NCBI GenBank assembly: GCA_030247855.1
Contig: JAPDRN010000003.1
Coordinates: 1 to 64,000, forward strand
Length of the DNA: 64,000 nt
DNA from: Knufia peltigerae
Lineage: Eukaryota > Ascomycota > Eurotiomycetes > Chaetothyriales > Trichomeriaceae
Reading direction: 5' to 3'
The translations under genes were made by a program, and so were the position numbers. This document shows, in pieces, positions 45,597 through 58,500 of the stretch (position 1 is the first letter of the stretch; every line of letters starts with the position of its first letter). The notes beneath the pieces are model-generated. The model was not told where the DNA came from. It did no database searches and was given only the letters and a program-made list of their open reading frames with translations.

Positions 45597-47206
45597 TCTC
45601 TCGATGCAGCAGCCGAGGGATGCCACGGAATTTTCTCTGTCAGGACATCAATCAAGATCCAATATAGCCGAAAAGATGGTGTGTATAACTGAAGTTGTGT
45701 TGTTGGCATTCAGAACCCTCGAAGATACAAGTGACAAACACCAGACTTCGAAACGTCCTTGCCATGCAACGGTTTCGCCAAAGGCCCAGCCAAAAGGTTT
45801 TTACTCTAAAGGTAAGAAGATTCCAAGACAAAAAAGGACCAAAACGTAGGGGCCGCGTCGATCACAGGAGGTGGAGGATTGAGCTTGACTACCAGCATGA
45901 TCCCATCATCACGTCGCGGAACGGGGACAGCCAGGATTTGACTTTCTGACGATGAATGGACTCTCACGTCAAAGGTTGATTGTCGTTGATGGACGCTAGA
46001 CGGTAGTTGACGGCATGCAAGGGCGCTTGAAGGCTTTTACAGTGCTGAATGTGGATGTTTACAAGGGTCGAAGGGATTTCCGAGAAGCCGGAATGAAGGT
46101 CAGACCGGAGGGGAACGTTCTAGGCATGACCTCGAGGGGCGAAGAGCCCTAAAGCGCCCGTAAGTGCCCTGAAAGCAGCATGGTTGGGGGCGTCGCTGGC
46201 GCTTTACTGGGCGCTAGAGACACGGGAAGACCAAAGCCACCCACCGAGAAAAGGTTTGCGCCATGTTTTGACTAACCATCCTGCTCATCATTCCAGGCTG
46301 CGTATCGCCAACAACACCACCAACCATACCCATCCCCTTACAGTAGCACCTCTCTTTTCCTCATCTTGACAGGTGGAGTTTTGTGGTCAGCACTGGGAAA
46401 ATCCTTGCCAAATGATCCCTAGTTACTCGCCCATGTCCCTCCAGCTCGTCGCCCGGACATTGACTCAATGAGCACAGTATGCCCTCACTCCACCGATCCA
46501 ATTGTCGAACTACTTGACTGACATTTAGGCCGGTTTGCCTTTAGCCTCATGGGCTTGGAAGAGCCGTCTCTGCCATTGAAACATCGCGGCCCGAGTCACC
46601 GCTCCACGGGCCTCAAGCTGGCCCCGGCTCCCCCGGCCTTAGAATGCTTGGTGCACCCAATGGCGCAGCCTCATACAGCCTCTTAGCAGCAGTTTCGCTA
46701 CCGACCCAAGCAGTCAAGGGTGAAGGCGATCGCGAGCTTCCAACCGAGCGAGGCATGGTGCGTGCATGAACTTGGCCTCGACTCGAGCCCTTCGTTATCA
46801 GCCCGGCCACCGACGACTTTCCTAACAGAAATTTCATCCACATCTTTTGTCCACAGTGGTCACCCTGATCGCGTCAGGTTATCTCGGTAGCAGTCCACAC
46901 GACTTTGGGCTAAACTCAGCAGTCATCCAGAACCACAAACCCTCCCAGCCACGAGGGTGACTTATCTCAAAATTGACAAGCCTCAGTGCTGATCTTTTCT
47001 TGCTCTGGGTTTAGAGAAAGTGCAGGGGATCTAGTCCACGTTTGCACACGTTCTTTGCCGATTGATGAGAGAGAGGCAACTCCGATCATCATCTTTTCCC
47101 TGATCTTCTCCACAGCTTGGGATCTTTCTCTTCCCTCTGCCTATCTTCCCTCTTTGACGACATTCCAGCGCAATCCCCTCGTAGGGATCTATTTATCATC
47201 ATCATT
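45597..47206. promoter_or_regulatory. Long divergent intergenic region
   Basis: 1.6 kb between divergent starts of the rhodopsin-domain gene and the permease, holding both promoters. Several short frames occur but none has intron signals or recognisable motifs. The right end is pyrimidine-rich, consistent with a long permease leader. Confidence 0.4.
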
Positions 47207-49349
47207 ATGGCACAGCACGGTAATGACATGGAATTGAACCATCGGGCGAAGAGTGATGCCCGCTCGGTTGATGCCGATGCGCAAGAATACGGCTCGAAAG
47301 GCGCCAATCAACAAGGTCGTGAAGTTCGAACGCCTCAAACCTTGGACGTACGTGTTTGACCGTCATATACGAACAAAACCACAAAATAAATTAACATATC
47401 TGAACAGAGATACATTTCATTCTTTCCAACGGTTGCATTCCCCGCCACTTTACAGTCATCATGGGAAGCTCTTGCCGCCAGTTTTCAGGCCGGTTTGTTG
47501 AATGGAGGACCGACCGCCTTGGTCTGGGGATTACTACTATGTCTTGTTGGATCACTGTCCCTGGCCCTGTCTTTGGCCGAAATGGCATCGATCACTCCCG
47601 TGGTCGGTGCACAGTATCGATGGTCGGCATTGTATGCCCCCAGAGGTTTCGGTAGTCCTGCTTTCTGGTCCCTCCTTCAAGGCTGGATCACTGTTTTTGC
47701 TTGGATGGCTCTTTGCGCACAAGTCTGTTACTTGGAGGGTACTTTGGTATGGGTTTTCCTGTGAAACGTGTGATGCAAACATTTGCGCATTTCGTTCTCG
47801 ACCTCTCGCGGTCAATATTGCAGCAGTCGGCTAACAAAGTCCTCAGATCCAAGGTTTGATCGCATTAAACAACCCAGAAACATATGTTCCAAAAGGCTGG
47901 CATGGTACCCTACTCGCCTGGTCCATTCTCGCTCTTCCGCTCATTTGCAACATTGTGAGTTTACCATGTGAAGGGAAATTTCATTCCTACTAGGCCACTT
48001 TGGCCGCCGCGATGGGTATCTCATACTAACTTGCTTTTGTTTTACAGTGGGCTCGAAGAATATTGGCTCCCCTTGAAGTGGTCGGAGGTATTGTCCATGT
48101 GGCTCTGTTCATCGTATTCGTTGTAGTTCTTGTGGCTTTGGTGAGTGGTCGAATTCGTTAGGTGGAATCGGAACTCGGTCACTGATATCATCCCAGTCAC
48201 CTCGTTCTTCTGCCGACTTTGTCTTTGCCACCACCTTTACCGGCCTCAGTGGCTATGGTAGTGCAGGTGTGTCGTGGAGCATTGGACTTCTTTCGGGTGC
48301 TTTCCCTCTGGCAGGGTTTGACGGTGTTCTACACAGTAAGTTTTGGCCTCCTGATTTGTTTCCATGCCACTTGACTGTGTCAGCGGTTGAACATGGAGGC
48401 GTCGTCGTTCTTGAAACACTTGCTCACCTTCTTTACAGTGGCTGCAGAAGTTAAGAATGCCCCCAAGGTAGTCCCTACGAGTATGGTTCTGTCGGTTTTG
48501 ATGTAAGTCTTCCCTGTATCCTATGCTTTTTGTGCCTCCATCCATCAGGTTTCTGACAAACCAAATTAGCAACGGCATCATGGCATTCGGGTTCATCATC
48601 ACAGTCCTATTCTGCATCGGCGACCCGATCACAGTTTCCCAAACTCCGACCGGCTACCCCATCATCCAAATCCTCTACAATTCGACCGGCAGTGCCGCAG
48701 CCACCACTGTCCTCATGACGTTCCTCATCTTCATTGGTGTCGTCGCCGTCTTCTCCAGTTTGGCGTCGGTTTCGCGTCTTACTTGGGCCTTTGCCAGAGA
48801 CAAGGGTCTCCCATTTTCCAATTTCTTCGGCCACGTCCACCCGACCTTGCGAATTCCTCTCAACGCTCTCTTGTTGATCACCGCCGTCGTTCTCCTTTTA
48901 CAACTTATTAACATCGGCAGCACGACTGCCTTCTTCGCCATCCTCTCACTCAATACGCTCGCCTTGTACCTCAGTTACCTCATCCCTATCCTTTTTTGGA
49001 TGATCCACAAGCTACGCGGCTTTCCCGTGCCCTATGGTCCCTTCAAGGTAAAGTTTTTCTGACTCTCCTAAACCCAACTCCAGGCAGTAACTGACAGATT
49101 TTCCTCCAGCTGCCGCGCGGTCTCGGCCTACCCATCAACCTTTTCGCCTTTTGCTACGGAGTCTACGTTGCCATTTTTCTGCCCTGGCCATCCACCGTGC
49201 CAGTGACCAAGGCGAACATGAACTACGGTGGTCCCGTCATGGGTGCTGTCATTATCTTTGCGATCGCGGACTGGATCATCGGGGGAAGAAAACGGTTCCA
49301 AGTCCCTGTCGATATACGTCCATTGGATCATGACTCGGTCTCATCCTGA
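47207..49349 (+). CDS. Amino-acid/GABA/choline-type permease (APC superfamily)
   Basis: Twelve-helix plasma-membrane carrier of the APC superfamily, closest to fungal GABA/choline/amino-acid permeases (ACT family). Eight exons: 47207-47347, 47408-47746, 47847-47954, 48048-48140, 48197-48335, 48439-48502, 48570-49047 and 49110-49349, total 533 residues. Landmarks: ATLQSSWEALAASFQAG, LLNGGPTALVWG, AEMASITPVVGAQYRW, FPLAGFDGVLHMAAEVKNAP, and SRLTWAFARDKGLPFS, the consensus region after TM8. The hydrophilic N-terminus (47 residues) is the whole first exon. All introns fall between codons or in matching phases. The substrate cannot be fixed; the aldehyde dehydrogenase of the GABA-shunt type at 12 kb is a loose thematic link only. 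Confidence 0.92.
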
Positions 49350-50452
49350 GCCAACAAAAGGAAAAAGAAGGAGAAAAAAGTTGTTCTGTTTTTGTGGCCT
49401 GTGAGACCGTCACCTGCTTTGGAGGGTCCATTGCCTATCCGGTGGTACTTGAAGAGTGTTTTTGATCTACACGTACCACCTACGAGAGAGTCTTTTCTAT
49501 CTATCTCATTTTAGTTTGATACCTGTATAGACAAGATGGTGATTAAGTCGCAATGACAATCTCCATAGACATGATTGTCTCTTCAAGGTTGAGTAAGAAG
49601 AGACGCTCTTCCTCTATCATGTAAAAGCATTCAATGACGCAAAATGACCCTGCCACGTTAAGGACTGTGCTTGACGGTGCCGTGTACTGCAACATCCAAG
49701 GAGCAAATCACCCGAGTAAGTGTCCGTGACTACGGAGAAGGGATAATGTCAAGGAACCGGGGTAGAAGGATGAAACCGGGAACCATGCAAGTAGAGAGGT
49801 CTAGACCAAAAGAAAAAGTCTATCCCAGTTCCTTGTGTACAGTATTCCTCATCCATCCGGACCTTGTATCCTAGTACAAGTCCCTTATTCAGGGCACACG
49901 AGTCACCGAAACCCGTCAGGTTGAATCCCCAAGGGGTTTGTTTTGTCCCAGGGAATGGTTCGCGACTGGAAGTTGTAAGCAGCACTTGCCCATGTACACC
50001 CGTGCTCCGTATCGTATTCTATACTATATATACTCTGTACGAATGGTACTCTACTCTGAGTGGTGTCGTGCCGTATAGGTACCTGGGCAGGTACTGTAAA
50101 AACAAAAGGCAATACAGACGTTATAATGGCTGGGAACAAAGGTCTCGCAAGGGGGCCTGGGATCAGGATTTCATCACTCGGTACTAAAGAACCAGGGACC
50201 AGGAAGGACCAAGAATCACCGGCACGTTAAAAAAAAAATCACGCCGTGCTCAGGATATATCATGATACTACCGTATGTATCCGTACAAGTACATTAATTA
50301 CAGTAAATACTTGGCTAGTATGCTCCATACTGTAAAAATCCACTTGGTACCGCTATAGAGTGCTCCGTTACCTACATACTCCCGTACTTGTGTACAGGTA
50401 TGGATATTCTTTCTCTGTAATTAAGAAAAATCCTTTATTTTTTCCCCGTCAA
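49350..50452. other. Convergent intergenic region rich in TAC/GTA words
   Basis: 1.1 kb between the permease stop (+) and the P450 stop (-). It is AT-rich with many TACTGTA-, GTAC- and CTCCGTA-like words (especially 49990-50420), including variants of the recurrent 9-mer. No gene seen. Confidence 0.45.
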
Positions 50453-52429
50453 CTAGTCGACCCTCTTTCTAAATTGCACCATCGGACCTTTCCTGTCGGC
50501 CACGAAATGGTCCCACAATTGATACAGATCCCTTCTACCCCTGACGGTCCCGTGTCTCGAGTTTTTGTTGTCGTTGTTATTGTTGTTGCTAGTGTTGTTG
50601 TCGGTCGTGGTAGTAATCGTACCATCTTCATCCGCCGCCGCCGCCGCCGCCCTCTTCACATCAAAACTCCACAACAACGTGGCCAAGGCGATGCTGACCT
50701 CCAAGTACGCGACCCGCTTCCCTGCGCAACCTCTGGGTCCGATGCTAAAGGGACAAAAAGCCGCACGTGCGGTCGCGACGCCTTCGTCGGGTCCCGATAT
50801 CCACCTCTCGGGTTTGAACCTGAACGGGTCGGGGTAATATTCTTCGTTGTACTGGATGGCGAACGGGGCCACTCCCACCACGGTCCCTTCGGGGACGTAA
50901 TCGCCCTCGATCTCCATGCCTCCGGGGAGGACCTGGCGAGGCAGGTGCGACGGCACGGGCGGTGCGAGACGCAGAACTTCGTCGATGACGGCTCGCAGGT
51001 ACGTGAGTGAACCGAGTGCCGGTCCAGAGTGGATGTCCCGGGGCGTGTCAAAGGTTCTACGAATCTCGGTCGTCAATTTCGTCAGGACTCGTTCGTTTCG
51101 GGGATCCGTGAGGTAAAACGTGGCCCCGCTGAGCGTGAGGGCCGTCGTGTCAGATCCGGCGTGGATGAGCAGCGCCGAATCCGCGTGTAGTTCGTTGACG
51201 CTCAACCCTCGGCCCGTCTCCGGGTCGCGTGCGTGGAGGAGGTGGTGTATGAAGTCTTTGCGGCGGGGGTTGCTCGCCTTGGTGTCGTCGAACTGTCGCT
51301 CCTCGGCCATGCGTTGCTCCATCATCCCGTTGGCGTACTTGATGTAAGCTTCGCCCTGTGCGGCGTCCTTGGTGAAGAGCATCGACGCCCACGACGTGCC
51401 CAGTAAAGGGCGGACGAGGTCGATGAAGGGCCAAAACCCGGCCTAGCGACACAAATTCCCCTGTCAGTCCGTTTCCTTTTTTTCCCCACAACCTGGGTGG
51501 CTTGTCGCGAAGAAATGAATGATACTCGCCATGTGTTCAAGATCACGGAGGAATTGGCTGAGAGGGTACGTACAACGTAGACAAACTTTGTGGCGTCAAG
51601 GACAACCTCGGGCACGAATCTATGTTCGCCCAGTTCGACACACCCGAACCCCTTGCCAAACGTGAGATCTCCCATCATGTCGAAGCTGAGCCAGTTACAC
51701 CAGTCCTTCATGTCTTTCGGTTTGGTCCAGCCCGTCGTCGCATCGACTTCGGTTCCCAACGCATCAACCCACGTCGTAACGTCTTTGACAATAAGATCCT
51801 CGTCACTCTTGATGGCCGTGTCCGAGAATGCTTGGTCGATCACTCGTCGCCGGAACGCGTGGCGTTTCTCGTCGATCTCGGAATGAAGGCTGAACGCCTT
51901 CGAACCGGCGTCGATGGTCTTGTACCAGTCCGACTTTCGCACATTGGACCTTCGACTGCTGTAGATGGCTTTCAAGGCAGCAGTGGTGTTGTAAGATAAG
52001 ACATTCGGTCCGATTCGCACAACGGGACCTTGTAACCATTAAACAACGATTTTTAAGAGGACAGCCCTGTCAAATCTCGATGCATCTCTCTTTTCAATGT
52101 CTCGCTGAACTTACCATACTTCTGATGCTCGGCCCACGTGTCCAGATGTCGATCACCACTCCTCGCTTGTAGAACAATCGACCAGTCGGTGATCTTGCTG
52201 AGGAATGGACCGGGATACTTTGCCAACGGATGCAGCGTGACTCGGTATATGCAGACTCCAATTGTCTGTCAGGAGTCGAAAGAGGTTTGAGTCTTTAGTA
52301 CTATGATTTACAGAATGAAACATCGTCTGAACAAAAAAAACAACTTACATATACCACAGTGGCTAGGACGAAGCTTGCCGAGACTCTAATGAACAAGTCG
52401 AGCCGTGACTGGGATGTAGCAGTGTCCAT
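50453..52429 (-). CDS. Cytochrome P450 monooxygenase
   Basis: Membrane-anchored haem monooxygenase, 558 residues from four exons: 52349-52429, 52115-52265, 51574-52028 and 50453-51442. Exon 1 encodes a hydrophobic anchor (SASFVLATVVY), followed by the proline-hinge region LHPLAKYPGP. The I-helix AGSDTTALT, the ExxR of DEVLRLAPP, PERW and the haem-binding FSIGPRGCAGKR (Cys near residue 468) are intact. Between the haem region and the C-terminus lies an unusual low-complexity insertion of Ala, Asp, Thr and Asn (about residues 493-530), encoded by GCC and GTT-type repeats, which is probably a surface loop. It resembles benzoate/pisatin-type fungal P450s in length and motifs, but the subfamily and substrate cannot be assigned. 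Its neighbour on the same strand is ALO1, probably unrelated. Confidence 0.92.
50632..50651 (+). repeat. CCG/GCC trinucleotide microsatellite in the P450 gene
   Basis: A short pure CCG-type tract that reads on the minus strand as Ala codons at the start of the P450 low-complexity insertion. A GTT-rich tract (50566-50602) encodes the Asn run. Confidence 0.85.
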
Positions 52430-53008
52430 GGAGAGCACAAACGGACAGTGACTACACTTCAGAACTGGTTTGATACGATATAGCCAGGGACTCCTTATCG
52501 TGCATGGATCTTTGGAATGGTAGTCGAAATAGGATCCCGATCCAAGGCTTCGTCTTACGAGGAGAGCACGACGAGAACTCTCATCTGCTCTATAACAATC
52601 GTCGGGAAACGAGTGAAGGTGGATTAGTAAAAGGTGAAAAGTAAACGGATTTCGACGGTCTTACGGAGTATTGTTCTTATGGCGAGTTTATGATGTGCCG
52701 TAATAATGAAGTCTCTAGTCGGTTGTAGGGTGGAGCAAAGGGCAGAAAGGTCCATGATTCGATATGAGCATCCCACTCGCTGTGATACACGATAAACATG
52801 CAGCATGTATAGCCTGAGAACTGAGAAAGAAACTCCACTTAAGTAACTCCCAAATAAAAATCTATCATGGGTTTCTTTCATATGGTAAGTTGAAGGTCAA
52901 AGGCCGACCGTGGAGCTAAATGCAGAAAAGGAAACCACCAGAGATCAAAACGAAAGTCGCGCGGCGAATACAAGGCCCATTCTTGGTCCTCTTCCTCTTC
53001 CTCTCCCG
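52430..53008. other. Intergenic region
   Basis: Holds the P450 promoter and the ALO1 3' end, both minus strand. One 9-mer copy (reverse orientation) lies at 52662-52670. No gene seen. Confidence 0.45.
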
Positions 53009-54838
53009 CTACTCTTGTCCACGTTCCGTAGCATACACGCTCGCCTCGCCCTTAGCCATGTATTCAAACGACTCTTCGCTTGTAGTTGTGGCAGGAGGAC
53101 TCGGCGTACCATCACTGCCTTTGCTGATGGGACTCTCGGACTCCTCATTCTCTTCCCCATCAGCAGCCATCATGCTGCCTTCCCAAAGGACACCATCACC
53201 ATATCCCCACCCCAGGCTTCTCTTCGATCGGCGCACCTCTTCTTCCATAAGACCAAGACTTGCGCCATTCTTCCGCCCCAGCTTGAGAGGCAAGTTCCTC
53301 TTGTGCCACTCACCTAAGAACATCCCTTCAGGATCGCTCTCATCACGAATCTTCATAAACTCAGTCATGTCGTTACCGTACAGGATGTTGATCTCTTTGG
53401 CCCCGGTAAAAGCAAAGTTCTTGGCCCAATGGGGTCGTGCACCCATCTCACGCATGAGATATTCGAACGCTTCGTAGTATTTCTCGTGACAAGGGGGATC
53501 CTGACCATAAGGTCGGTACAAAGTGGCATTGAGATAAAGAGTTGGCCCGTCAGGTACGGTAGGGTCGAGATATGGTCTCACCGCAGACTCTTGTTTGGAG
53601 TTGAGACGTCCTGTATGTGTAACGCGGACTTCGACTGGACAATGTACCCAGACGCCCTTGCTGGAGATGGGAATACCGGCCGCGGCATCATCATGATTGA
53701 TCCAGGCTGAGAGCCGGCGAATAGCTTCTGGGCCTCTGGAGAGGGGGAGAGCCCATTCATTGACGAATTGTGAATACAGACAGTCCATGAGAAGGGCCTC
53801 GCGAGCAGGTTGAACAGCAGACATGGTATAACTCCCCGGCTTGAAGCCATATTGCATGCCAAAGACGAACCATTCGATCCACGGAAGGATGCGTGGGAAG
53901 GAGTTCGATAACCAGAGCAAATTGTGGTATACATAGTATCCGAAAGCACCGCCATAGAAGGTCGTGTTGGGAGGTCGTAGGTCAGCGTCCGTTTTAGCGC
54001 CTTGCCAAATGACTGCTTGATGCATGTAAGGCAGCCACCACACCCGCGTGAATTCTTTTTGGGTCCAAAGGTCTTTGTCCCAAGACTCAATGACCGACGC
54101 AAGTGTATGAAGTGATTGCGACCAAGAGATCTTGAAGTCGGGAACAGCCTGCATAGTAATCTCTACGATGATCCCAAGCGACCCAAGCGATAATAGCGCC
54201 GCCCGAAAGAGTTCGGGGTTCTTGGCCGCTGAACATGTGACCAACTGTGAGTTGGACAATAGAATTGTCAGGGAGGTGATGGAATCGGACAAGAGGCCAT
54301 GTTTGAGGCTGGAACCGTGAGTGCCGGTTGATATAACCCCTGCAACGGATTGGACGTCGATAGAGCCCAGATTCGGCAGGGTATATCCATCTTCGGCGAG
54401 CGCGAGGTTGAGATTGTGCAGGGACAAGCCAGCTTGAAACCGAATCAGCCCTGGAGTGCCGTCGACGTTCTTTTCGAGCACTTGGGATAGATTGTCTAGA
54501 TTAAGAAGCCAAGAGGAAGTACAGGTCAAGTCAGAGGGCGAATGACCAAAACCGGTCACGCACAGCCTTTTGCGACATCTGCGGGCGAGTGTCACAATCT
54601 TTTGCAGCTCGGGCACACTGGAGGGCTGAAAGTACAGTTCAGGCCGTGAAAAGAATGTCTGAGCCCAAGTATGATGCAGGTACCTGGTTTTTGGATTGAA
54701 GGGGACTGAAGGATCGGTCCTCGACAACTCTCGCTGGAGTCTCGGGTCCAGGTTGACGTTGCTAGTGGGGCCAGGGAGTGTTGTGAGGCGAGAAGTGTTG
54801 GGACGTGTATGCGTGACATTTGGGGCGGCCCAATCCAT
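53009..54838 (-). CDS. ALO1: D-arabinono-1,4-lactone oxidase
   Basis: FAD-linked sugar-lactone oxidase catalysing the last step of D-erythroascorbate synthesis, the fungal ascorbate analogue; the yeast enzyme is mitochondrial. A single exon encodes 609 residues. The N-terminal FAD-binding region has GFGHSPSD, with His99 as the probable covalent FAD attachment site, and the signature NLGSIDVQSVAGVISTGTHG. The C-terminal ALO domain contains VHCPVEVR and GARPHWAKNF. The C-terminus extends beyond the usual end with a Ser/Thr/Glu-rich tail of about 80 residues, an oddity. The ATG at 54838 is the first in frame and the start region matches no mitochondrial presequence. Length elsewhere matches fungal ALO. 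Confidence 0.93.
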   Translation of the reverse strand: MDWAAPNVTHTRPNTSRLTTLPGPTSNVNLDPRLQRELSRTDPSVPFNPKTRYLHHTWAQTFFSRPELYFQPSSVPELQKIVTLARRCRKRLCVTGFGHSPSDLTCTSSWLLNLDNLSQVLEKNVDGTPGLIRFQAGLSLHNLNLALAEDGYTLPNLGSIDVQSVAGVISTGTHGSSLKHGLLSDSITSLTILLSNSQLVTCSAAKNPELFRAALLSLGSLGIIVEITMQAVPDFKISWSQSLHTLASVIESWDKDLWTQKEFTRVWWLPYMHQAVIWQGAKTDADLRPPNTTFYGGAFGYYVYHNLLWLSNSFPRILPWIEWFVFGMQYGFKPGSYTMSAVQPAREALLMDCLYSQFVNEWALPLSRGPEAIRRLSAWINHDDAAAGIPISSKGVWVHCPVEVRVTHTGRLNSKQESAVRPYLDPTVPDGPTLYLNATLYRPYGQDPPCHEKYYEAFEYLMREMGARPHWAKNFAFTGAKEINILYGNDMTEFMKIRDESDPEGMFLGEWHKRNLPLKLGRKNGASLGLMEEEVRRSKRSLGWGYGDGVLWEGSMMAADGEENEESESPISKGSDGTPSPPATTTSEESFEYMAKGEASVYATERGQE

Positions 54839-55569
54839 GTTGCCGGTCGTTCCAGGGGCGCTGCAAACGAGCTCGAGAATAAAATGTCAGCGCATGATGG
54901 ATAAAATGCCGGAGGGGGGGGGGGTTGGTAGAATCCAGGTCGCGATAACTGAAGTCGAGTCTGATACCGGGTGGAAATGGAGGTGAAGGAAATTATTTTC
55001 GGATCCCAAGATGGCGTCGAGTCATGACGCGACACCGGAACCTGCGTTCGAAATATCCCGATGTCGGTTTATGTAAGCACCAAGTACGCAGGATCCGCAG
55101 TCGGAGCACGACATGTGAGTCTAGACTCTGACCGCCATCGCGTCTTTGCTTATCTACGTCCAAATGAGGTCTTATCCAGTGTGTACAATAGCTGTAATCA
55201 GGCGACGGAAGGCTGGTGGATATTACGCCAGTATCGTAACCACGATAACACTATCCGTACAGACCGCAATGATATCTTGATTACAGCAAATGCTTGCGCG
55301 TATGAGTCTAGTAGGATTTCATCTGGAGATCGAGACCAACGTCAAGTCCGTTACGCGGCTGCGTGGTGTCTTTTAATCGTATCATGCAATTCAACTCCAT
55401 CCATGTTTCGCCTCATCCCGACAAATTGCCTCCGTGATCTGTTCATCCATCGTGTAAAGTGTGCAAACATGTGCGTACCCAAATGGTCGCTGAAAAGAAG
55501 TAAAGCGAGAACGATGCTTTTAGAGGACATCGTATTCGTTCATGCCCTCAACAGAATATGTAGAGAATA
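54839..55569. other. Intergenic region
   Basis: Between the ALO1 start and the stop of the DUF4045/gelsolin-like gene, both minus strand. It contains a G-run at about 54910-54923 and the ALO1 promoter. A plus-strand frame (55061-55708) overlaps the terminal exon of the gelsolin-like gene and is not supported. Confidence 0.45.
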
Positions 55570-58500
55570 TTACAGTGTAATGCCAAGGTCTTGCAGTACA
55601 TCTGCTACAGGTACACACATAGATTCGCCTGGGTCCACCGTTCTAGCCGCTCGCCACTTTCGGAAGATGTTCTTGACGTTTTCAGGAGGATCACCCATGA
55701 TCACATAGCAGGCAGGTAAGAGGGGCCGGTCTTGGATCGATGGCGCGAGAACGGCCATCTCTTGTGCGACCTGGACAGCAGTCACAAATTCTGCGGGCTT
55801 TTTGGCTGAATCACCAACGAGCCTATAGTACGCACCGACGTCAGTAGAGCAACGACCCTGTTGTTGGGGATGGAAACTTACACATAAAGCTCCTGATACA
55901 TGTCGAGCAGGTGTATATGACTGGAGTCTAGATCTTGCTGCGTAAATGGGACAATTTCTTCCAGGACTGCCAAGTTGGACTGCTTTGGAGGCGAAGCCGG
56001 ACGGAGACCCCAAAAGCCTCCTGACGACTTTGGTCTATCGTGCTCAACTCGATAGAGTTTGGGTAAATGGGTGTTTACTTGGGTGGCTCCAGTACGTCCC
56101 GTTGAGCTCGTCCGTCTTGGAGACTTGGTCGGGAACGCATCCCAGAAGCCGGAAGGTTCTTGCCCTTCTTCAACCTCCTCAATCTCGCCGGTAAGGCCCA
56201 AGTCCATGCCGATAAGTCTTGCGCATCCAACGTCTTGTTGATTCGAACCAAGACCTTTCCAAAGATACAGTTTCCCAAATCTAGCAGAAATGAGGAAAGG
56301 AAATCCCGAGCATAGGCTGGATGTCACAAGGTCTACCTCATCAAAGGCGACGTGCCCAAGATGTGGCCTACCGCACAGCATATACAGGGCCGAAGTCTTG
56401 TTCCTGCGGATGATGACAATCCCACCCAATGCTTGGAAGAACTCCGAGCTCTCTTTGCCCTGTTTCACAACCTGCAACTTAGCACTGTTGTCACGCGCAA
56501 CCTTTCGACAGAACAATTGGGCATCTTCAACGCTGGCTTCCGGGACTTCATCTCCGCACCAGAGATAGACTTCATTTGCTTTATGGCCATTGGCAGACTG
56601 CATGCAATGCACCAACAAATACATGCAGTCTTCAAATAGAATATGCTCCTGTTGAGGTGGCATTGGGCTTCTCTTACCATCGCCTGTTACTTCCCAGATC
56701 TGATTTGAAATGGTCCTCGGTTTCTCAGCATTGGTGTATTGTGAGGACAAGAAAGCTTCCGTATTGAAGTCTGCCCGGTCCCTCGCCGAAGGTAAATCGC
56801 CGAAGAATTTTTGGAGCCGAGGCTTGACTATGGGCGATGGCTTTGACGGTGATGGTGTCTTGCGAGGGGAAGTAAGCATTCGAGCAGAAGCGACTTCTGC
56901 CTCAGGTGGCGGCGTAAGCTCTGGTGTGCCAACCACTTGCTGGGTGGACGCGCCCAACTGTACCCCAAGTCCATGGCTCCTGGAAGCAGGAGTTGTAATG
57001 GCAGGTTTGATCGGACCTCCTGTAGGAATTTTGGCGGCCTTTGGTGTGTTCAACTTTGATTTGCTTGGGGTCAATGGCATGGCCGAAGGTCGTGCAGAAC
57101 TTGGGGGGCTCGTCCTGTCTCCGCTGGACACAGGAGGCGACGTTACAGCCTGAGAACGATCGTTGAGAACGTCAAACTTTTTAGGCGTGGCCGGCTGTGA
57201 CACCTTCCGAACTTCTGCAGATTTGTTTGCCACGGCAGGTCGAGGTTTTGACGTCGAGTCTGGCGCCGGAGAACGAGCATTGGAGAAAGCGCCGTCAAGT
57301 TGATGAAAGATTCTGGGCTTTGCTTCTGGAGGAGCAGGCTTTTGCAACACTTCTGGAACTGCCGCCTTCGCTTCATCTGAAGGAATCTCTGGAGACTCAT
57401 CCTTGGACTGTGGTTGTGTTGATAGAGGTTTTAGGCCCAGGGACCGCGATGAGGACAGAGCGGCGGGCTTCAGTTCAGCCCCTGTTGCAGAAGAACCACT
57501 GGAGGCCAATGTATTCGAGCGCTCTGCGATCTCTTCTTTCCTCAAGGATGTGGCTTCTTTGGATGGCAGACCAGACTTTGGAACTCTTCTCTTTGGGCCC
57601 TTTGCTCGACCTTTGGTCATATGCGTCAACTCCTGGGCATTGTTTGATGCGCCTGGGCTCGATTCTCGTTCGCCCGACGACACTTGGTAATTGCTGCTGT
57701 TTTGGGATGCTTGCTCTCCTGGCAGTCTTGGGCTTCCGCTACGAGACAGAAGGCCAGCGAGTGCAGGATTCAATCGTGCAGCAATTTTGCTATTTTCTGG
57801 CACCTTGGCTGTGTCTGAAGGAGCCGGCGCAGCATTGAAAGCCTCTGCAGGCTTTTTGGCGCCTATGGTCGGTGCTTGCACCCGTTTAGGAGTTGAAATT
57901 GAGGCTTCCGTGACAGGCATCGGTTTTATGTGTTCTGATTTGTCTTGCTCGAATGAAGTATCTTTGAGCTTCGATGGCATCTCGCTCGTGATGTGAGAAG
58001 ATACAGACATCTTGTTCTTCAGCGTTGGGGGTTTCTTAGGGCCCTTTTCAGGTGTGGGAGCCACTGACGTTGCCCAGTCAGGAGAATCAGATGCTTTTGT
58101 GGCGTCGACTTTTTCCATAGAAGCGGCCGTCCGATGCAAGGTTTTTCGTCTCGCCAGTGCTTCTGGTACTGAGTCTGTGGGATCGTCTATCGAAGGGCCC
58201 GACACGGGCCGCTTCCCAGCCGAACCTCCACCTGCCTTCATTGCTTCCTTTTTCTGAAGAATACTTTCTTTAAAAACATCGACACGCTTCGTCTTTTGTG
58301 GGCCCCCAGTAGTGTTTAGTGCAGCTTTCCCTCTAGCAATGTTATCCTTGAGGACGTCAGGGGCAACATAATTCTGAGTTTGAGTTCGCTTTAGTTTGCC
58401 AAAGACTGCCTTGAACTCAGGCTCGGCATCGTTACCGCCTCCTGGAGTCGCTCCCCGTGACTTCAAGGTGCTTCGGAAATCCGTTTTGGGAGGAGTCTGC

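Noticed and set aside
45421..45849. 142-codon plus-strand frame
   Set aside because: It lies antisense to the first exon of the rhodopsin-domain gene and continues into its promoter; no domain seen.
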